Of a stretch of DNA of 47,542 nt, positions 34,509 through 43,396 are shown one piece after another (within the stretch, counting starts at the first letter, position 1; every line of letters begins with the position of its first letter). Source of the stretch: Oscillatoria sp. SIO1A7. GTDB taxonomy: Bacteria > Cyanobacteriota > Cyanobacteriia > Cyanobacteriales > Laspinemataceae. The notes below the pieces were generated by a model, which saw only the letters and a list, made by a program, of their open reading frames with translations, was not told the origin of the DNA and made no database searches. A program made the position numbers and the translations under genes. The DNA lies in contig JAAHFN010000056.1 in NCBI GenBank assembly GCA_010672965.1, positions 1 through 47,542 on the forward strand, written 5' to 3'.

Positions 34509-34691
34509 AATTTGCCTCTATGATGGCAGCTATAGCTTTTCTCAAATAAGTGTAATGTAGGGGCGACAGCAACAAGAGCAATTATCTCCACTGTAGAAGG
34601 GTAATTTCCGTAGGGATGCTTCGCCCCAGAAACTTCACATCAATTTGAGAACCGCTATATTTGGGAAAAAATCAGCCATCATAGAGGCAAA
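34509..34691. repeat. TATAGC...GCTATA element enclosed by a further 20-bp inverted repeat
   Basis: The element at 34531-34659 (129 bp, TATAGCTTTTCTCAAAT to ATTTGAGAACCGCTATA) is the uninterrupted relative of the one at 1425-1768. It is enclosed by CAATTTGCCTCTATGATGGC (34509-34528) and its exact reverse complement (34672-34691). The whole lies between the divergent UDG and phosphoribosyltransferase genes, just upstream of the latter's start. Confidence 0.8.
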
Positions 34692-34719
34692 TTGTTTTGT
34701 AGTGCGGCTGGAGTATGCC

Positions 34720-35406
34720 ATGTCACCCGTGCCAATTTTCCGCGATCGCTCCCTTGCGGGGGAGGAGCTGTCCGTTGAGATTGCCTCCCAACTGGCGGAA
34801 CTAAGCAATACTGGCTTTTCCCCCAAGCCAATTGTTTATGCTCTGCCTAGAGGCGGTTTGCCCGTAGCGGTTCCGGTGGCCCGCCGTCTGAATTGCCCTT
34901 TAACTATTTTGGTGGCCAAAAAAATTACTAGAGTTAAAAATCCAGAGTTGGCGATCGGTGCTGTTACTGCCGACGGTTATGTGGTTTGGGGACAGTCATT
35001 TGTTCCCGACAAAAATTCCGAACGCGATCGCCAAGTCCGCGAAGCAGCACTAAAGGTTGCTGAGGCTAAAGCCTTAGCTCAACAAGAACAACTCGCACCT
35101 GCTTGTCCCCCGGTTAATGCGAAAGAAACTATTGCTATTTTAATTGATGACGGAATTGCTACGGGTATGACGATGGCAGCAGCGGCAGGATCTGTCCGCA
35201 GCCAAGAACCCGCACAAGTCTGGATCTGCGCCCCAGTAGCACCACCAGAATTGATGGGATGGTTGTGCCAATGGAGCGATCGATCCCTCGTTCTAGCTAC
35301 TCCCTATCCATTCCTGAGCGTCAGTCGCTTTTATGAACAATTTCCCCAAGTTAGCATGGAAGAAGCTCTCAATTCTCTCCGGCAACACAATTATCCCTTG
35401 CCTTAA
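34720..35406 (+). CDS. Phosphoribosyltransferase
   Basis: Protein of 228 residues from the ATG at 34720 (MSPVPIFRDRSLAGEEL). GGAG sits about nine bases upstream; earlier codons belong to a repeat. The type-I phosphoribosyltransferase PRPP loop is AILIDDGIATGMT (Asp ~142-143). YALPRGGLPVAVPVARRL provides the hood/flexible part, and KNPELAIGAV is typical of the group often found next to dienelactone hydrolase domains. It transfers or binds phosphoribosyl groups, but the acceptor base cannot be told. A 20-bp inverted repeat overlaps its upstream region. Confidence 0.85.
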   Translation: MSPVPIFRDRSLAGEELSVEIASQLAELSNTGFSPKPIVYALPRGGLPVAVPVARRLNCPLTILVAKKITRVKNPELAIGAVTADGYVVWGQSFVPDKNSERDRQVREAALKVAEAKALAQQEQLAPACPPVNAKETIAILIDDGIATGMTMAAAAGSVRSQEPAQVWICAPVAPPELMGWLCQWSDRSLVLATPYPFLSVSRFYEQFPQVSMEEALNSLRQHNYPLP

Positions 35407-35729
35407 AAGGTTTGAGTTTTGAGTGTTGACTTATAATAAAATAAGTTATTTAATTTATTATCTTAATAATATTAATTATTTTATTAAATTGAGCCTCAAT
35501 AGCTAAAAAATACAGTAAATTGTCTGGCCTAAAAAACCTCAGGCAAATGCCAGTTTAAAGCTATATTTAGATTTGGGTTTTAAGAGAGCAATCTACAAAT
35601 GCAGAGCGCGATCGCGATCGCCCAACAGGGCTATACGGGCGGCAGTACCTTTGAGTAATTACATATAAAATTTAGACTTGCTATATTGCAACTCATATAG
35701 ACATTAAAATTTCAAAGAGTCATTGCTTG
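35407..35729. other. AT-rich spacer, no gene seen
   Basis: AT-rich palindromic runs near 35440-35510 (AATAAAATAAG and ATTATTTTATT) follow the phosphoribosyltransferase stop. Double HIP1 sites (GCGATCGCGATCGC) occur near 35609. No coding sequence is recognised. Confidence 0.4.
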
Positions 35730-35839
35730 TATAGCAGTAAGCAGTCAGCTATCAGCAGTCATGCGATCGGCACAAGCCTTGCCGTTACTAGCAAGGAGCG
35801 AGATTTTAATTGTCCGTTCCCTGAGTGCGTAGTGCTATA
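35730..35839. mobile_element. TATAGCA-family MITE, copy B
   Basis: It begins TATAGCAGTAAGCAGTCAGC and ends GTAGTGCTATA, 110 bp, non-coding. It lies about 100 bp before the small exported-protein gene. Confidence 0.65.
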
Positions 35840-35939
35840 AAATCAAACTAAAAACTATGGTATAGTTACTTTGGGAGCAACCTTAGCAATTCAATTATTG
35901 AATTGCTAGGTATTTGTTGTGAGAATTGGGAGAAAAAAT

Positions 35940-36419
35940 ATGATGAAATCGGGAAAAATAGCGATCGCTGCAACTCTGTTAGCGATCGCCAGCACTATCT
36001 CGGCTGCTCCAGCTAGCGCCCAGCCTTCAGGAGATGGTGGCCCCTCGCCAGGATTCTGGCAGCCAGAAGATCGCAATTTTGTAGAAGTCGAAAATCCTAT
36101 CCAAATCAGTTTGATTAATAACACGGGATTTGCGGTTGATTATGAAATTAATCAAGAAGAAACGGAACAGTTGCTGGCGGCAACTAGCATAAATTTAACT
36201 GGTCTCTACATCAACCCTGACAGCACCCGAGATCTCGATCGCAATATTAACCTTTTGATTAATCCACCAATCGAAAGGCAGAATGCCCCGTTACACTTCG
36301 ATGTGACGATTGGCGACAATAATATAGTGAGCGTGACAATCCGGCTAAGGGATAACGAACTAGAAACTGTAGATAAAGCCGTATATATTGACGAAAAAGG
36401 AAGAGTTTATATTTTCTAG
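35940..36419 (+). CDS. Small exported hypothetical protein
   Basis: Protein of 159 residues from the ATG at 35940; GGGAG is eight bases upstream. A start three bases later is equally possible, and the GTG at 35919 is less likely. Signal peptide 1-31 (MMKSGKIAIAATLLAIAS...PASAQ). The mature part (NPIQISLINNTGFAVDYEIN, VTIGDNNIVSVTIRLRDNELETVDKAVYIDEKGRVYIF) is beta-rich and probably periplasmic or secreted. No family is recognised. It is followed 139 bp later by a TpsA-like gene on the same strand, so a common regulation or function is possible. Confidence 0.75.
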   Translation: MMKSGKIAIAATLLAIASTISAAPASAQPSGDGGPSPGFWQPEDRNFVEVENPIQISLINNTGFAVDYEINQEETEQLLAATSINLTGLYINPDSTRDLDRNINLLINPPIERQNAPLHFDVTIGDNNIVSVTIRLRDNELETVDKAVYIDEKGRVYIF

Positions 36420-36558
36420 AGCCCTTTAAGTTTTCACGGCGGGGGTTAGGGGGCATCTTGCCTCCCCTGACCCCATTGCGGGAGCATTTTAATTTTGCAC
36501 GCCCGCCGCAGAGCGCGCCTATAGACGCAAGCCGCTCCTATCATCTGGAGAGAGAAGA

Positions 36559-39081
36559 ATGAGAACGCGGATAGACGCTGTGGTTAGCTCGGTATTATGT
36601 CTGGCAGCTTGCACTTACGCGCTACCAGGGTCAGCCCAGATAGTGCCGGACGGCACCTTACCCATTAACTCGCTCGTTACCTCCAACGGCAATAGCTTCG
36701 TTATTGACGGGGGAACTGTTGAGGGGAAAAACTTATTTCATAGTTTCGGCGAGTTTTCCGTTCCGACGGGAAGCGAAGCCCTTTTTAATAATGCCGCTAG
36801 CATAGAAAATATCCTCACCCGCGTTACGGGGGGAGGGATTTCTAACATCGACGGTTTAATCCGCGCCAACGGAGGTGCCAACCTATTTCTGCTCAATCCC
36901 AACGGTATTGTTTTTGGAGCCAACGCCCGCCTAGATATCGGCGGCTCTTTTTTAGGAACTACGGCCAACAGTATTGTCTTTGAAAACGGCGAGCAATTCA
37001 GCGCCACAGACCCAGCCGCCCCGCCCTTGCTGACAGTAAATGTCCCCGTAGGCTTGCAATTCAACGGACAAACCCGAGAGATTAGAGTTAGAGGTGAGGG
37101 TCACAGTTTTAGAAGTGACCATCCAGTTTTTGCGCCGATTGTTGGAGAAAATAACGGCTCGGGCTTGCAAGTCAACCCAGGTAACACCCTGGCATTAGTG
37201 GGCGGTGACTTGCTATTAGAGGGGGCGACCCTGACGGCGGCAGGAGGACGCATAGAATTGGGGGGAGTAGAAGTTGGGTTTGTGGGTTTGACAGCTCCAC
37301 TGGCAGTCAGCGGAGTCCAATCCCTCTCTCCACAGAGCGAGCAGTGGGGTTTCGACTACGACGAGGTATCGGTTTTTCGAGATGTTCGCCTTATCCGACA
37401 AGCGGCTGCTGATGTCAGTGGCATCGGGATCGGTTCGATGCAAATTGTCGGTCGGCAACTTATGTTTAGCGACGGATCGATCGCCTTGCTGCAAAACCAA
37501 GGCTCGCAGACATTCGGTTCCCTGCGATCGCGCGCTTCTGAGTCTTTAACTTTAACGGGAACGACTCCAGGCGGAGTCATTCCCAGTGGCTTTCGTCAAG
37601 AAACTGTGGGTATGGGTAATTCTGGCAATATAGAAATTGCGACCCGACAGTTACAGGTGAGAGAGGGAGCGCAAATTTTTAATCGGACTCAAGTAGCGGG
37701 AAATGCTGGCAATACCGAGATTCGAGCATTCGAGTCAATAGAACTGGCTGGCACTTTGCCAATTAACCCTATAGCGTCTAGCTTAATTGCAAATGCCAGT
37801 TTTGGCATGGGTTTTGCCGGTAATATAGCGATTTCAACCCAGAATATTAGCGTTCGCGGAGGAGCAGTTTTAAGCTCGGGGGCTTTTGGAGAGGGTTCGG
37901 CTGGAAACTTAATTGTTAATGCGACCGAATCCATTGAGGTTATCGGAGCAGAACCCAGGATTAATTCGGGCAGTATTATTGGTTCTTCCTCTCTCGGTAG
38001 AGGGAATGCAGGTAGCGTAATCATTAATACGTCGAGAGCGACTGTGCGAGATGGAGGGGCAATCGGTTCTAACGTTCTAGCGATCGGTAATAGCGGCCGG
38101 GTCGTCGTGAATGCTACCGAGTTGGTGGAGGTCAACGGCACCATACCGGGTTCAACGATTTCCAGCGCGATAGATGCCAGCGCCACTATAGTTGATGAGG
38201 CCACGCAGCAAGCTTTGAGACTTCCTCCCATACCATCTGGATCTCCCGGGGATGTGGAAATTAACACGCCTCGGTTAAATTTGAAGAATGGAGGGCAAGT
38301 CTCAGTTAGTAACGAAGGAACTGGAGGTGCGGGAAATATCCAAGTGAATGCGGAGGCTATTTTCCTCGAAACAGGCGGAAAAATTGCAGCTTCCACGCTA
38401 TCGGGTGAAGGGGGAAATGTCCAACTAATTCTAGAAGATACCTTACAATTAAGAAACGGCAGTTTCATTTCTGCAGAGGCTGGCGGGACGGGAAATGGAG
38501 GCAATATTGGCATCTATAGCTCGGCGATCGCTCTCTTCCAAGATAGCACTATTAGGGCCAATGCCTTCGAGGGCAATGGCGGCAACATTTCCATTGCCAC
38601 CTCGGGGATTTTTCCCTCTGCCGACAGCAGCATTACTGCCAGTTCCCGCTTTGGAGTCGATGGTCTGATTGAAATTAATAATCCTGAAGTCGATTCGGCA
38701 GCGGGACTACTAGAGTTGCAAAAGAATCCAATTGCTCCCAACTCTCTTATCGTTGCCGATTGCTCGCCAAGGCAGGGAAATTCCTTGATCGTCACTGGAC
38801 GGGGGGGTTTGCCTCCGGATCCAGAAGAGCAAATAATCGGCGATCGCCCTTGGGCAGACTTGCGCGATTTATCGGCATTTCGAGGCGAACGCGCTTCGGC
38901 CTCTCCTTCCGCCGAGGTTCGAGAGGCGATCGTTGAAGCCAACGCTTGGCGGGTCAACGAGCGGGGAGAAGTAGAATTGGTGGCGGTACTAAAAGCGGAG
39001 GATACTGCAATTGGCTCTTCGCCGCAAAGCTGCTCGGGGCAGGAATTGAGTTCGAGAAAAAACAGGCGATCGGGAGATTAA
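36559..39081 (+). CDS. TpsA-like filamentous haemagglutinin/S-layer family protein
   Basis: Protein of 840 residues; GGAGAGAG precedes the ATG at 36559. Signal peptide 1-27 (ending LPGSAQ) is followed by a TPS secretion domain with NSFVIDGGTVEGKNLFHSFGEFSVP and NLFLLNPNGIVFGANARLDIGGSF. A beta-helix with repeated SGNIEI/AGNIAI/AGNLIV/GGNIQV units follows. The tail has ADCSPRQGNSLIVTGRGGLPPDPEEQIIGDRPWADLRD, which is typical of cyanobacterial proteins of this group. It is expected to be exported by Sec and then through a TpsB partner, which is not in the window. Unlike the gene at 13699 it has no CHAT domain. Its stop codon overlaps the stop of the convergent Uma2 gene. Confidence 0.88.
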   Translation: MRTRIDAVVSSVLCLAACTYALPGSAQIVPDGTLPINSLVTSNGNSFVIDGGTVEGKNLFHSFGEFSVPTGSEALFNNAASIENILTRVTGGGISNIDGLIRANGGANLFLLNPNGIVFGANARLDIGGSFLGTTANSIVFENGEQFSATDPAAPPLLTVNVPVGLQFNGQTREIRVRGEGHSFRSDHPVFAPIVGENNGSGLQVNPGNTLALVGGDLLLEGATLTAAGGRIELGGVEVGFVGLTAPLAVSGVQSLSPQSEQWGFDYDEVSVFRDVRLIRQAAADVSGIGIGSMQIVGRQLMFSDGSIALLQNQGSQTFGSLRSRASESLTLTGTTPGGVIPSGFRQETVGMGNSGNIEIATRQLQVREGAQIFNRTQVAGNAGNTEIRAFESIELAGTLPINPIASSLIANASFGMGFAGNIAISTQNISVRGGAVLSSGAFGEGSAGNLIVNATESIEVIGAEPRINSGSIIGSSSLGRGNAGSVIINTSRATVRDGGAIGSNVLAIGNSGRVVVNATELVEVNGTIPGSTISSAIDASATIVDEATQQALRLPPIPSGSPGDVEINTPRLNLKNGGQVSVSNEGTGGAGNIQVNAEAIFLETGGKIAASTLSGEGGNVQLILEDTLQLRNGSFISAEAGGTGNGGNIGIYSSAIALFQDSTIRANAFEGNGGNISIATSGIFPSADSSITASSRFGVDGLIEINNPEVDSAAGLLELQKNPIAPNSLIVADCSPRQGNSLIVTGRGGLPPDPEEQIIGDRPWADLRDLSAFRGERASASPSAEVREAIVEANAWRVNERGEVELVAVLKAEDTAIGSSPQSCSGQELSSRKNRRSGD

Positions 39082-39653
39082 GGTGCTAGCCTCAAAACCT
39101 CATCATAAATATCGGCCATTGTTAAGGTCAAACCCACCGACTGCAACTCCAAGCGATCGCCATTTCCTAAAGTTTGCCTAGACCAATTACCGAAGCGATC
39201 GGGCCGATAAACCTCTACCTTAATTTCTGACTGAGAAACCAGGACATATTCTTGCAAGCTCCCTAAGCTTTGGTAATTGAGGCGTTTTTCTCGTTTATCC
39301 AAATCTTGGGTGCTTGGGGAGAGTACCTCAAAAATTAAACAAGGACTTGCCTTATAATATTTTTCTGTATCTTGCGAGTCACAAGTCACCATGACATCGG
39401 GATAGTAAAAGATATCGGCACTCTTTTTAGCAATAGCTATCCTTACCTTCATATCGGCAATAAAAGTTTTGCAGCCACTGCCTCGTAAATGAAACCGTAA
39501 AAAACTAGCAATATTTAAGGCAATGCGGTTATGTTCTTCGCTGCCACCAGACATGGCGAAGATTTGGCCGCCGAGATATTCATGGCGAATGGGACTGTTT
39601 TGTTCCCCTGCAAGATAATCGGTTGATGTAATAAATGCTGTGGCTAATTTCAT
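39078..39653 (-). CDS. Uma2-family endonuclease (DUF820)
   Basis: Protein of 191 residues. The PD-(D/E)XK-like core is seen in YPDVMVTCD (Asp) and LIFEVLSPSTQDLDKREKRLNY (Glu), with HEYLGGQIFAMSGGSEEHNRI near the start and YVLVSQSEIKVEVY near the end. The family is greatly expanded in cyanobacteria and is predicted to cut DNA, but the biological role is poorly known. The stop codon overlaps that of the upstream TpsA gene on the other strand, sharing TTAA at 39078-39081. It is the intact counterpart of the remnant at 11311-11937. Confidence 0.88.
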   Translation of the reverse strand: MKLATAFITSTDYLAGEQNSPIRHEYLGGQIFAMSGGSEEHNRIALNIASFLRFHLRGSGCKTFIADMKVRIAIAKKSADIFYYPDVMVTCDSQDTEKYYKASPCLIFEVLSPSTQDLDKREKRLNYQSLGSLQEYVLVSQSEIKVEVYRPDRFGNWSRQTLGNGDRLELQSVGLTLTMADIYDEVLRLAP

Positions 39654-39683
39654 AATTGCGTTTCTGAGCGTTCTGGAGATAAT

Positions 39684-39793
39684 TATAGCAATAAGCTATT
39701 AGCTGTCAGCAGTCAGCAGTCAGCATTAGTCCTGCCAACAAGCGCACACATGAGCGTTTTGGAACTGTCCTAACCTGAATCGGTAGTGCTATA
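39684..39793. mobile_element. TATAGCA-family MITE, copy C
   Basis: It begins TATAGCAATAAGC and ends GTAGTGCTATA, 110 bp, 31 bp upstream of the Uma2 start codon. It could influence transcription of that gene. Confidence 0.65.
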
Positions 39794-40156
39794 TATCGAG
39801 GCTATTGGCAAGATTGGGTATTGGGCCCAAGGGCATGTTCGCATTGGGTTGTAGGCGTTGGCGTAGCCTGCCCAAGGAGGGCATAGCCCAATGCCCTTCG
39901 GCCCATCTTTGTGGCCCGACGATCTGGGACAGCCGACTCCGAATCTAATCACTCAAATCTGAAACCTGAGTTATGATGAGGGATTGCGATCGCATATAGG
40001 CAACCTTTAGTACCGGCTAGCCGTTTTGGCCGAGGGGCAAACCTTTCCGTTGGCCGGTCATAGGTCGGACTTGGGGTAGGGTGTTGGTGATGGAGGTTTT
40101 TTCACTCCAATTGGTGACATTCGGGACTTTCCGGCTCTCAAAGCGAGATCGGGAAA
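39794..40156. other. Intergenic repeats
   Basis: It contains GGGCATTGGG-type units and a CACTCCAATTGGTGACA block near 40101, the reverse-strand relative of the blocks near 528 and 25119. No gene is seen. Confidence 0.4.
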
Positions 40157-40257
40157 TATAGCAGTCAGCTTTCAGCAGTCAGCTTTCAGTACAAGCATTA
40201 CCGTTACTAGCCAAGCGCAAACATTAAATTGCCCTAACATTAATGCGTAATGCTATA
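40157..40257. mobile_element. TATAGCA-family MITE, copy D
   Basis: It begins TATAGCAGTCAGC and ends TAATGCTATA, 101 bp; the shortest of the five copies. It lies about 107 bp before the pepA start. Confidence 0.65.
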
Positions 40258-40364
40258 GCAGAAATTTTCCCTAGGCCCTACAGCCTACCGCTACACCCTA
40301 CACCCTAGAGTTTGCGCTAGGGTAATTTTTATCGCAATATCAAAGCAGGTTATTTGAGGCATAA

Positions 40365-41843
40365 ATGACAGAATATCGAGGAGTTGACAAGTCAGTGCTG
40401 GACTGGGCTGGAGATGCCCTGGCAGTTGGGTTTTTCGAGGGGGCCGTGGAATTGACCGGCACCTTGGCGCAGTTGGACGAAAAGCTAGCCGGCACCTTGC
40501 AAGAGTTAATTTCCGAAACCGAGTTTGAAGGAAAATCCGGCAGCAGCGCCGTAACTCGCGTGGGTGGGGGTAGCCCCATTCGCAAAATTATCGCGATCGG
40601 CTTGGGAAAAGAGGAGAATTCGAAGTTAGAGGATTGGCGTCAGGCAGTTGCGGCGGCGGCGCGGGCGGCTAAGAAGGAAAAATGCAAGACTCTTGGCATT
40701 AGCTTGCCGGTCTGGAACAACGACCCAGAGGCAACGGCGCAGGCAATTGTGGAAGCAGCAGAACTGACTCTGTTCCAAGACGAGCGCTTTAAGTCCGAGC
40801 CAGAAGAAAAAGCAACTTCTGTAGAAACTGTAGAGTTGTTGGAGTTGGCGGGTCAGGAAGAGGCGATCGCCCGTGCCGAGAAAATTTGTAGCGGCGTGAA
40901 TCTGGCTAGAAAGTTGGTGGCAGCACCGGCGAATAGCTGCACCCCGGAAACTATGGCGGAAACAGCTTTGGCGATCGCTACCGAATATGGTTTTGAGATA
41001 GAAATCCTAGAAAAAGAAAAATGCGAAGAATTGGGCATGGGCGCTTTTCTCGGGGTTGCCCAAGCCTCGGACATGCCTCCTAAATTCATCCACATGACTT
41101 ACAAGCCCGAGGGCAAGCCCCGCCGCAAAGTGGCGATCGTTGGCAAAGGGCTGACCTTTGACTCTGGCGGTCTCAATCTCAAACCGGCCGGCAGCGGTAT
41201 CGAAACCATGAAAATAGATATGGGCGGTGCTGGTGCTACTTTCGGTGCGGCCAAGGCGATCGGTCAGCTAAAACCAGATGTGGAAGTACATTTCATCTCC
41301 GCTGTCACCGAAAATATGGTTAGCGGTAAGGCCATGCATCCCGGCGACTTCCTCACCGCTTCTAACGGCAAAACTATTGAAATCAACAACACGGATGCTG
41401 AGGGCCGCCTTACCCTTGCAGACGCTTTGGTGTTTGCCGACAAATTAGAGGTAGATGCGATCGTTGATTTGGCAACTCTCACCGGGGCCTGCGTCGTAGC
41501 CTTGGGAGACGATATTGCCGGTTTGTGGAGTCCCGATGACGAACTCGCCGCCGAACTCGCCAAGGCGTCGGAACGCTCCGGCGAAAAATTTTGGCGGATG
41601 CCTCTGGAGGAAAAATACTTTGAGGGTCTCAAATCCGTCCATGCCGACATGAAAAATACTGGCCCTCGTGCCGGCGGCTCGATTACTGCTGCCCTCTTCT
41701 TAAAGCAATTTGTAGAAAAAACCTCTTGGCTGCATTTAGATATTGCCGCTCCGGTTTGGACTGATAAAGATAAGGGTTACAACAGCACTGGCGCTACTGG
41801 CTTCCCCGTCCGCACTCTAGTTAATTGGGTCTTGGGCGAGTAA
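40365..41843 (+). CDS. pepA: Leucyl aminopeptidase (M17 family)
   Basis: Protein of 492 residues; GAGG lies about seven bases before the ATG at 40365. The M17 signature [15 protein letters not shown] is present, as are the other metal and catalytic residues in [33 protein letters not shown] and in [15 protein letters not shown]. The N-terminal domain (1-160) is the variable part. It is a dimetal exopeptidase that removes N-terminal residues from peptides in the cytosol, and forms hexamers in known relatives. A heptamer array begins right after the stop. Confidence 0.96.
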   Translation: MTEYRGVDKSVLDWAGDALAVGFFEGAVELTGTLAQLDEKLAGTLQELISETEFEGKSGSSAVTRVGGGSPIRKIIAIGLGKEENSKLEDWRQAVAAAARAAKKEKCKTLGISLPVWNNDPEATAQAIVEAAELTLFQDERFKSEPEEKATSVETVELLELAGQEEAIARAEKICSGVNLARKLVAAPANSCTPETMAETALAIATEYGFEIEILEKEKCEELGMGAFLGVAQASDMPPKFIHMTYKPEGKPRRKVAIVGKGLTFDSGGLNLKPAGSGIETMKIDMGGAGATFGAAKAIGQLKPDVEVHFISAVTENMVSGKAMHPGDFLTASNGKTIEINNTDAEGRLTLADALVFADKLEVDAIVDLATLTGACVVALGDDIAGLWSPDDELAAELAKASERSGEKFWRMPLEEKYFEGLKSVHADMKNTGPRAGGSITAALFLKQFVEKTSWLHLDIAAPVWTDKDKGYNSTGATGFPVRTLVNWVLGE

Positions 41844-41845
41844 GC

Positions 41846-42250
<405 letters not shown>

Positions 42251-42305
42251 ACTGCTGACTGCCGATCGCCTTGGCATCAAAACGATTCTTAACTAAATCA
42301 AAACA

Positions 42306-42644
42306 ATGCTGCTAGAAGATTACTTTCACTTTTTGGCTGAAGATGATATTCGCATCAAAGGCCACCGCATCGGCATAGAAACTATCCTTTACGAGTATCT
42401 CTTCCGAGCGCGTACTGCCGAAGAAATTGCCAATATTTATACGTCCCTAACCTTGGCAGAAGTCTATGCCACGATTCTTTATTACCTAGAAAACAAAGAA
42501 GCGGTTAGCCACTACATCGATGATTGGTTGGAGTGGGGGCACCAACAACGCAAAGCACAGGCAATGAACCCGCCTCCGGCTGCTGCCCGCTTGCGAAAGA
42601 TTAAGGCAGAACGGGAGGCAAAAGAGAATGTTTGCGGTAATTAA
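42306..42644 (+). CDS. DUF433-domain protein (antitoxin-like)
   Basis: Protein of 112 residues. Residues ~15-75 (IRIKGHRIGIETILYEYLFRARTAEEIANIYTSLTLAEVYATILYYLENK) form the helical DUF433 domain, a winged-helix-like fold that often acts as the antitoxin for DUF5615 PIN-like toxins. The tail is basic and Glu/Lys-rich. No toxin gene follows: the next frame (MFAVIKQTIA from 42628) stops after ten codons. It lies 65 bp upstream of a putative restriction endonuclease on the same strand, so it may be an orphan antitoxin or a regulator. No obvious ribosome site precedes the ATG. Confidence 0.75.
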   Translation: MLLEDYFHFLAEDDIRIKGHRIGIETILYEYLFRARTAEEIANIYTSLTLAEVYATILYYLENKEAVSHYIDDWLEWGHQQRKAQAMNPPPAAARLRKIKAEREAKENVCGN

Positions 42645-42709
42645 ACAGACGATCGCATAAGTAAAAAAACAGATAATTTCATTGACACTAGATTTAAACA
42701 AGTGGAAAA

Positions 42710-43396
42710 ATGACAGTTCAGGATGATAGTCGCGAAAACGAGCTGATTGATTTATTCAAGCTAGAGAAGCCTCCTAATGCAACCCGCAGCGGCACGGATG
42801 CTATTTTAGATTTAGACGGACAACAAATTTCCTTTGAGTTAAAGTCCACTACAAAGTCTTCTGTTACGACAGCTCGGGACTTTGGCTCGGAACACATTAG
42901 AAAGTGGCAGGGAAAACATTGGCTGTTTGGCTTTTACGATACAAGAGGAACAAAACTAAAATACTGTCTTTATGCTTCTCCACAAGTAATGGCTCCTTGG
43001 ATTAGGGACAAAGAAGCTTATATCAGCTCAGATTATAGACTAGCTCATCTCGTACCAAATCTGATAACTATGCCGGTTATGCATGAAATCATGAGAGAAA
43101 AAGCTGCATATACTCTCGAAGATGCTCGTCACCTACAAAAGAGACAATACACAATCCAAGAGTATAGAGAAAAAATGGATTTGGACGAGGGCTACTCACC
43201 AGAGAGAATGTTGTTAATTCTTAAGGAAAGATGTCGATACCTTATCGAAAGAGGCTCTACTTTAAATAACCCTCACATTCCAGCTTCATACTTTGATGGT
43301 TGGGAACGCATTGCTACCAACCATGCTCGACGCTTGCGAGAACTCGTAACCGAAGCACTTCAGGATAATGCCCGAGCAACCGATACCGCAACTTGA
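42710..43396 (+). CDS. Putative type II restriction endonuclease
   Basis: Protein of 228 residues. A PD-(D/E)XK-like core is visible near the N-terminus: SGTDAILDLDGQQISFELKSTTK, with Asp30, then Glu43-Leu-Lys45. The rest (HIRKWQGKHWLFGFYD, LVPNLITMPVMHEIMREKAAYTLEDARHLQKRQYTI) is alpha/beta and charged. No family name is recognised with confidence; the call rests on the motif plus the convergent cytosine-5 methyltransferase, whose 3' end overlaps by 37 bp. Such pairs cut unmethylated invading DNA while the host is protected. The target sequence cannot be read from sequence alone. Confidence 0.7.
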   Translation: MTVQDDSRENELIDLFKLEKPPNATRSGTDAILDLDGQQISFELKSTTKSSVTTARDFGSEHIRKWQGKHWLFGFYDTRGTKLKYCLYASPQVMAPWIRDKEAYISSDYRLAHLVPNLITMPVMHEIMREKAAYTLEDARHLQKRQYTIQEYREKMDLDEGYSPERMLLILKERCRYLIERGSTLNNPHIPASYFDGWERIATNHARRLRELVTEALQDNARATDTAT

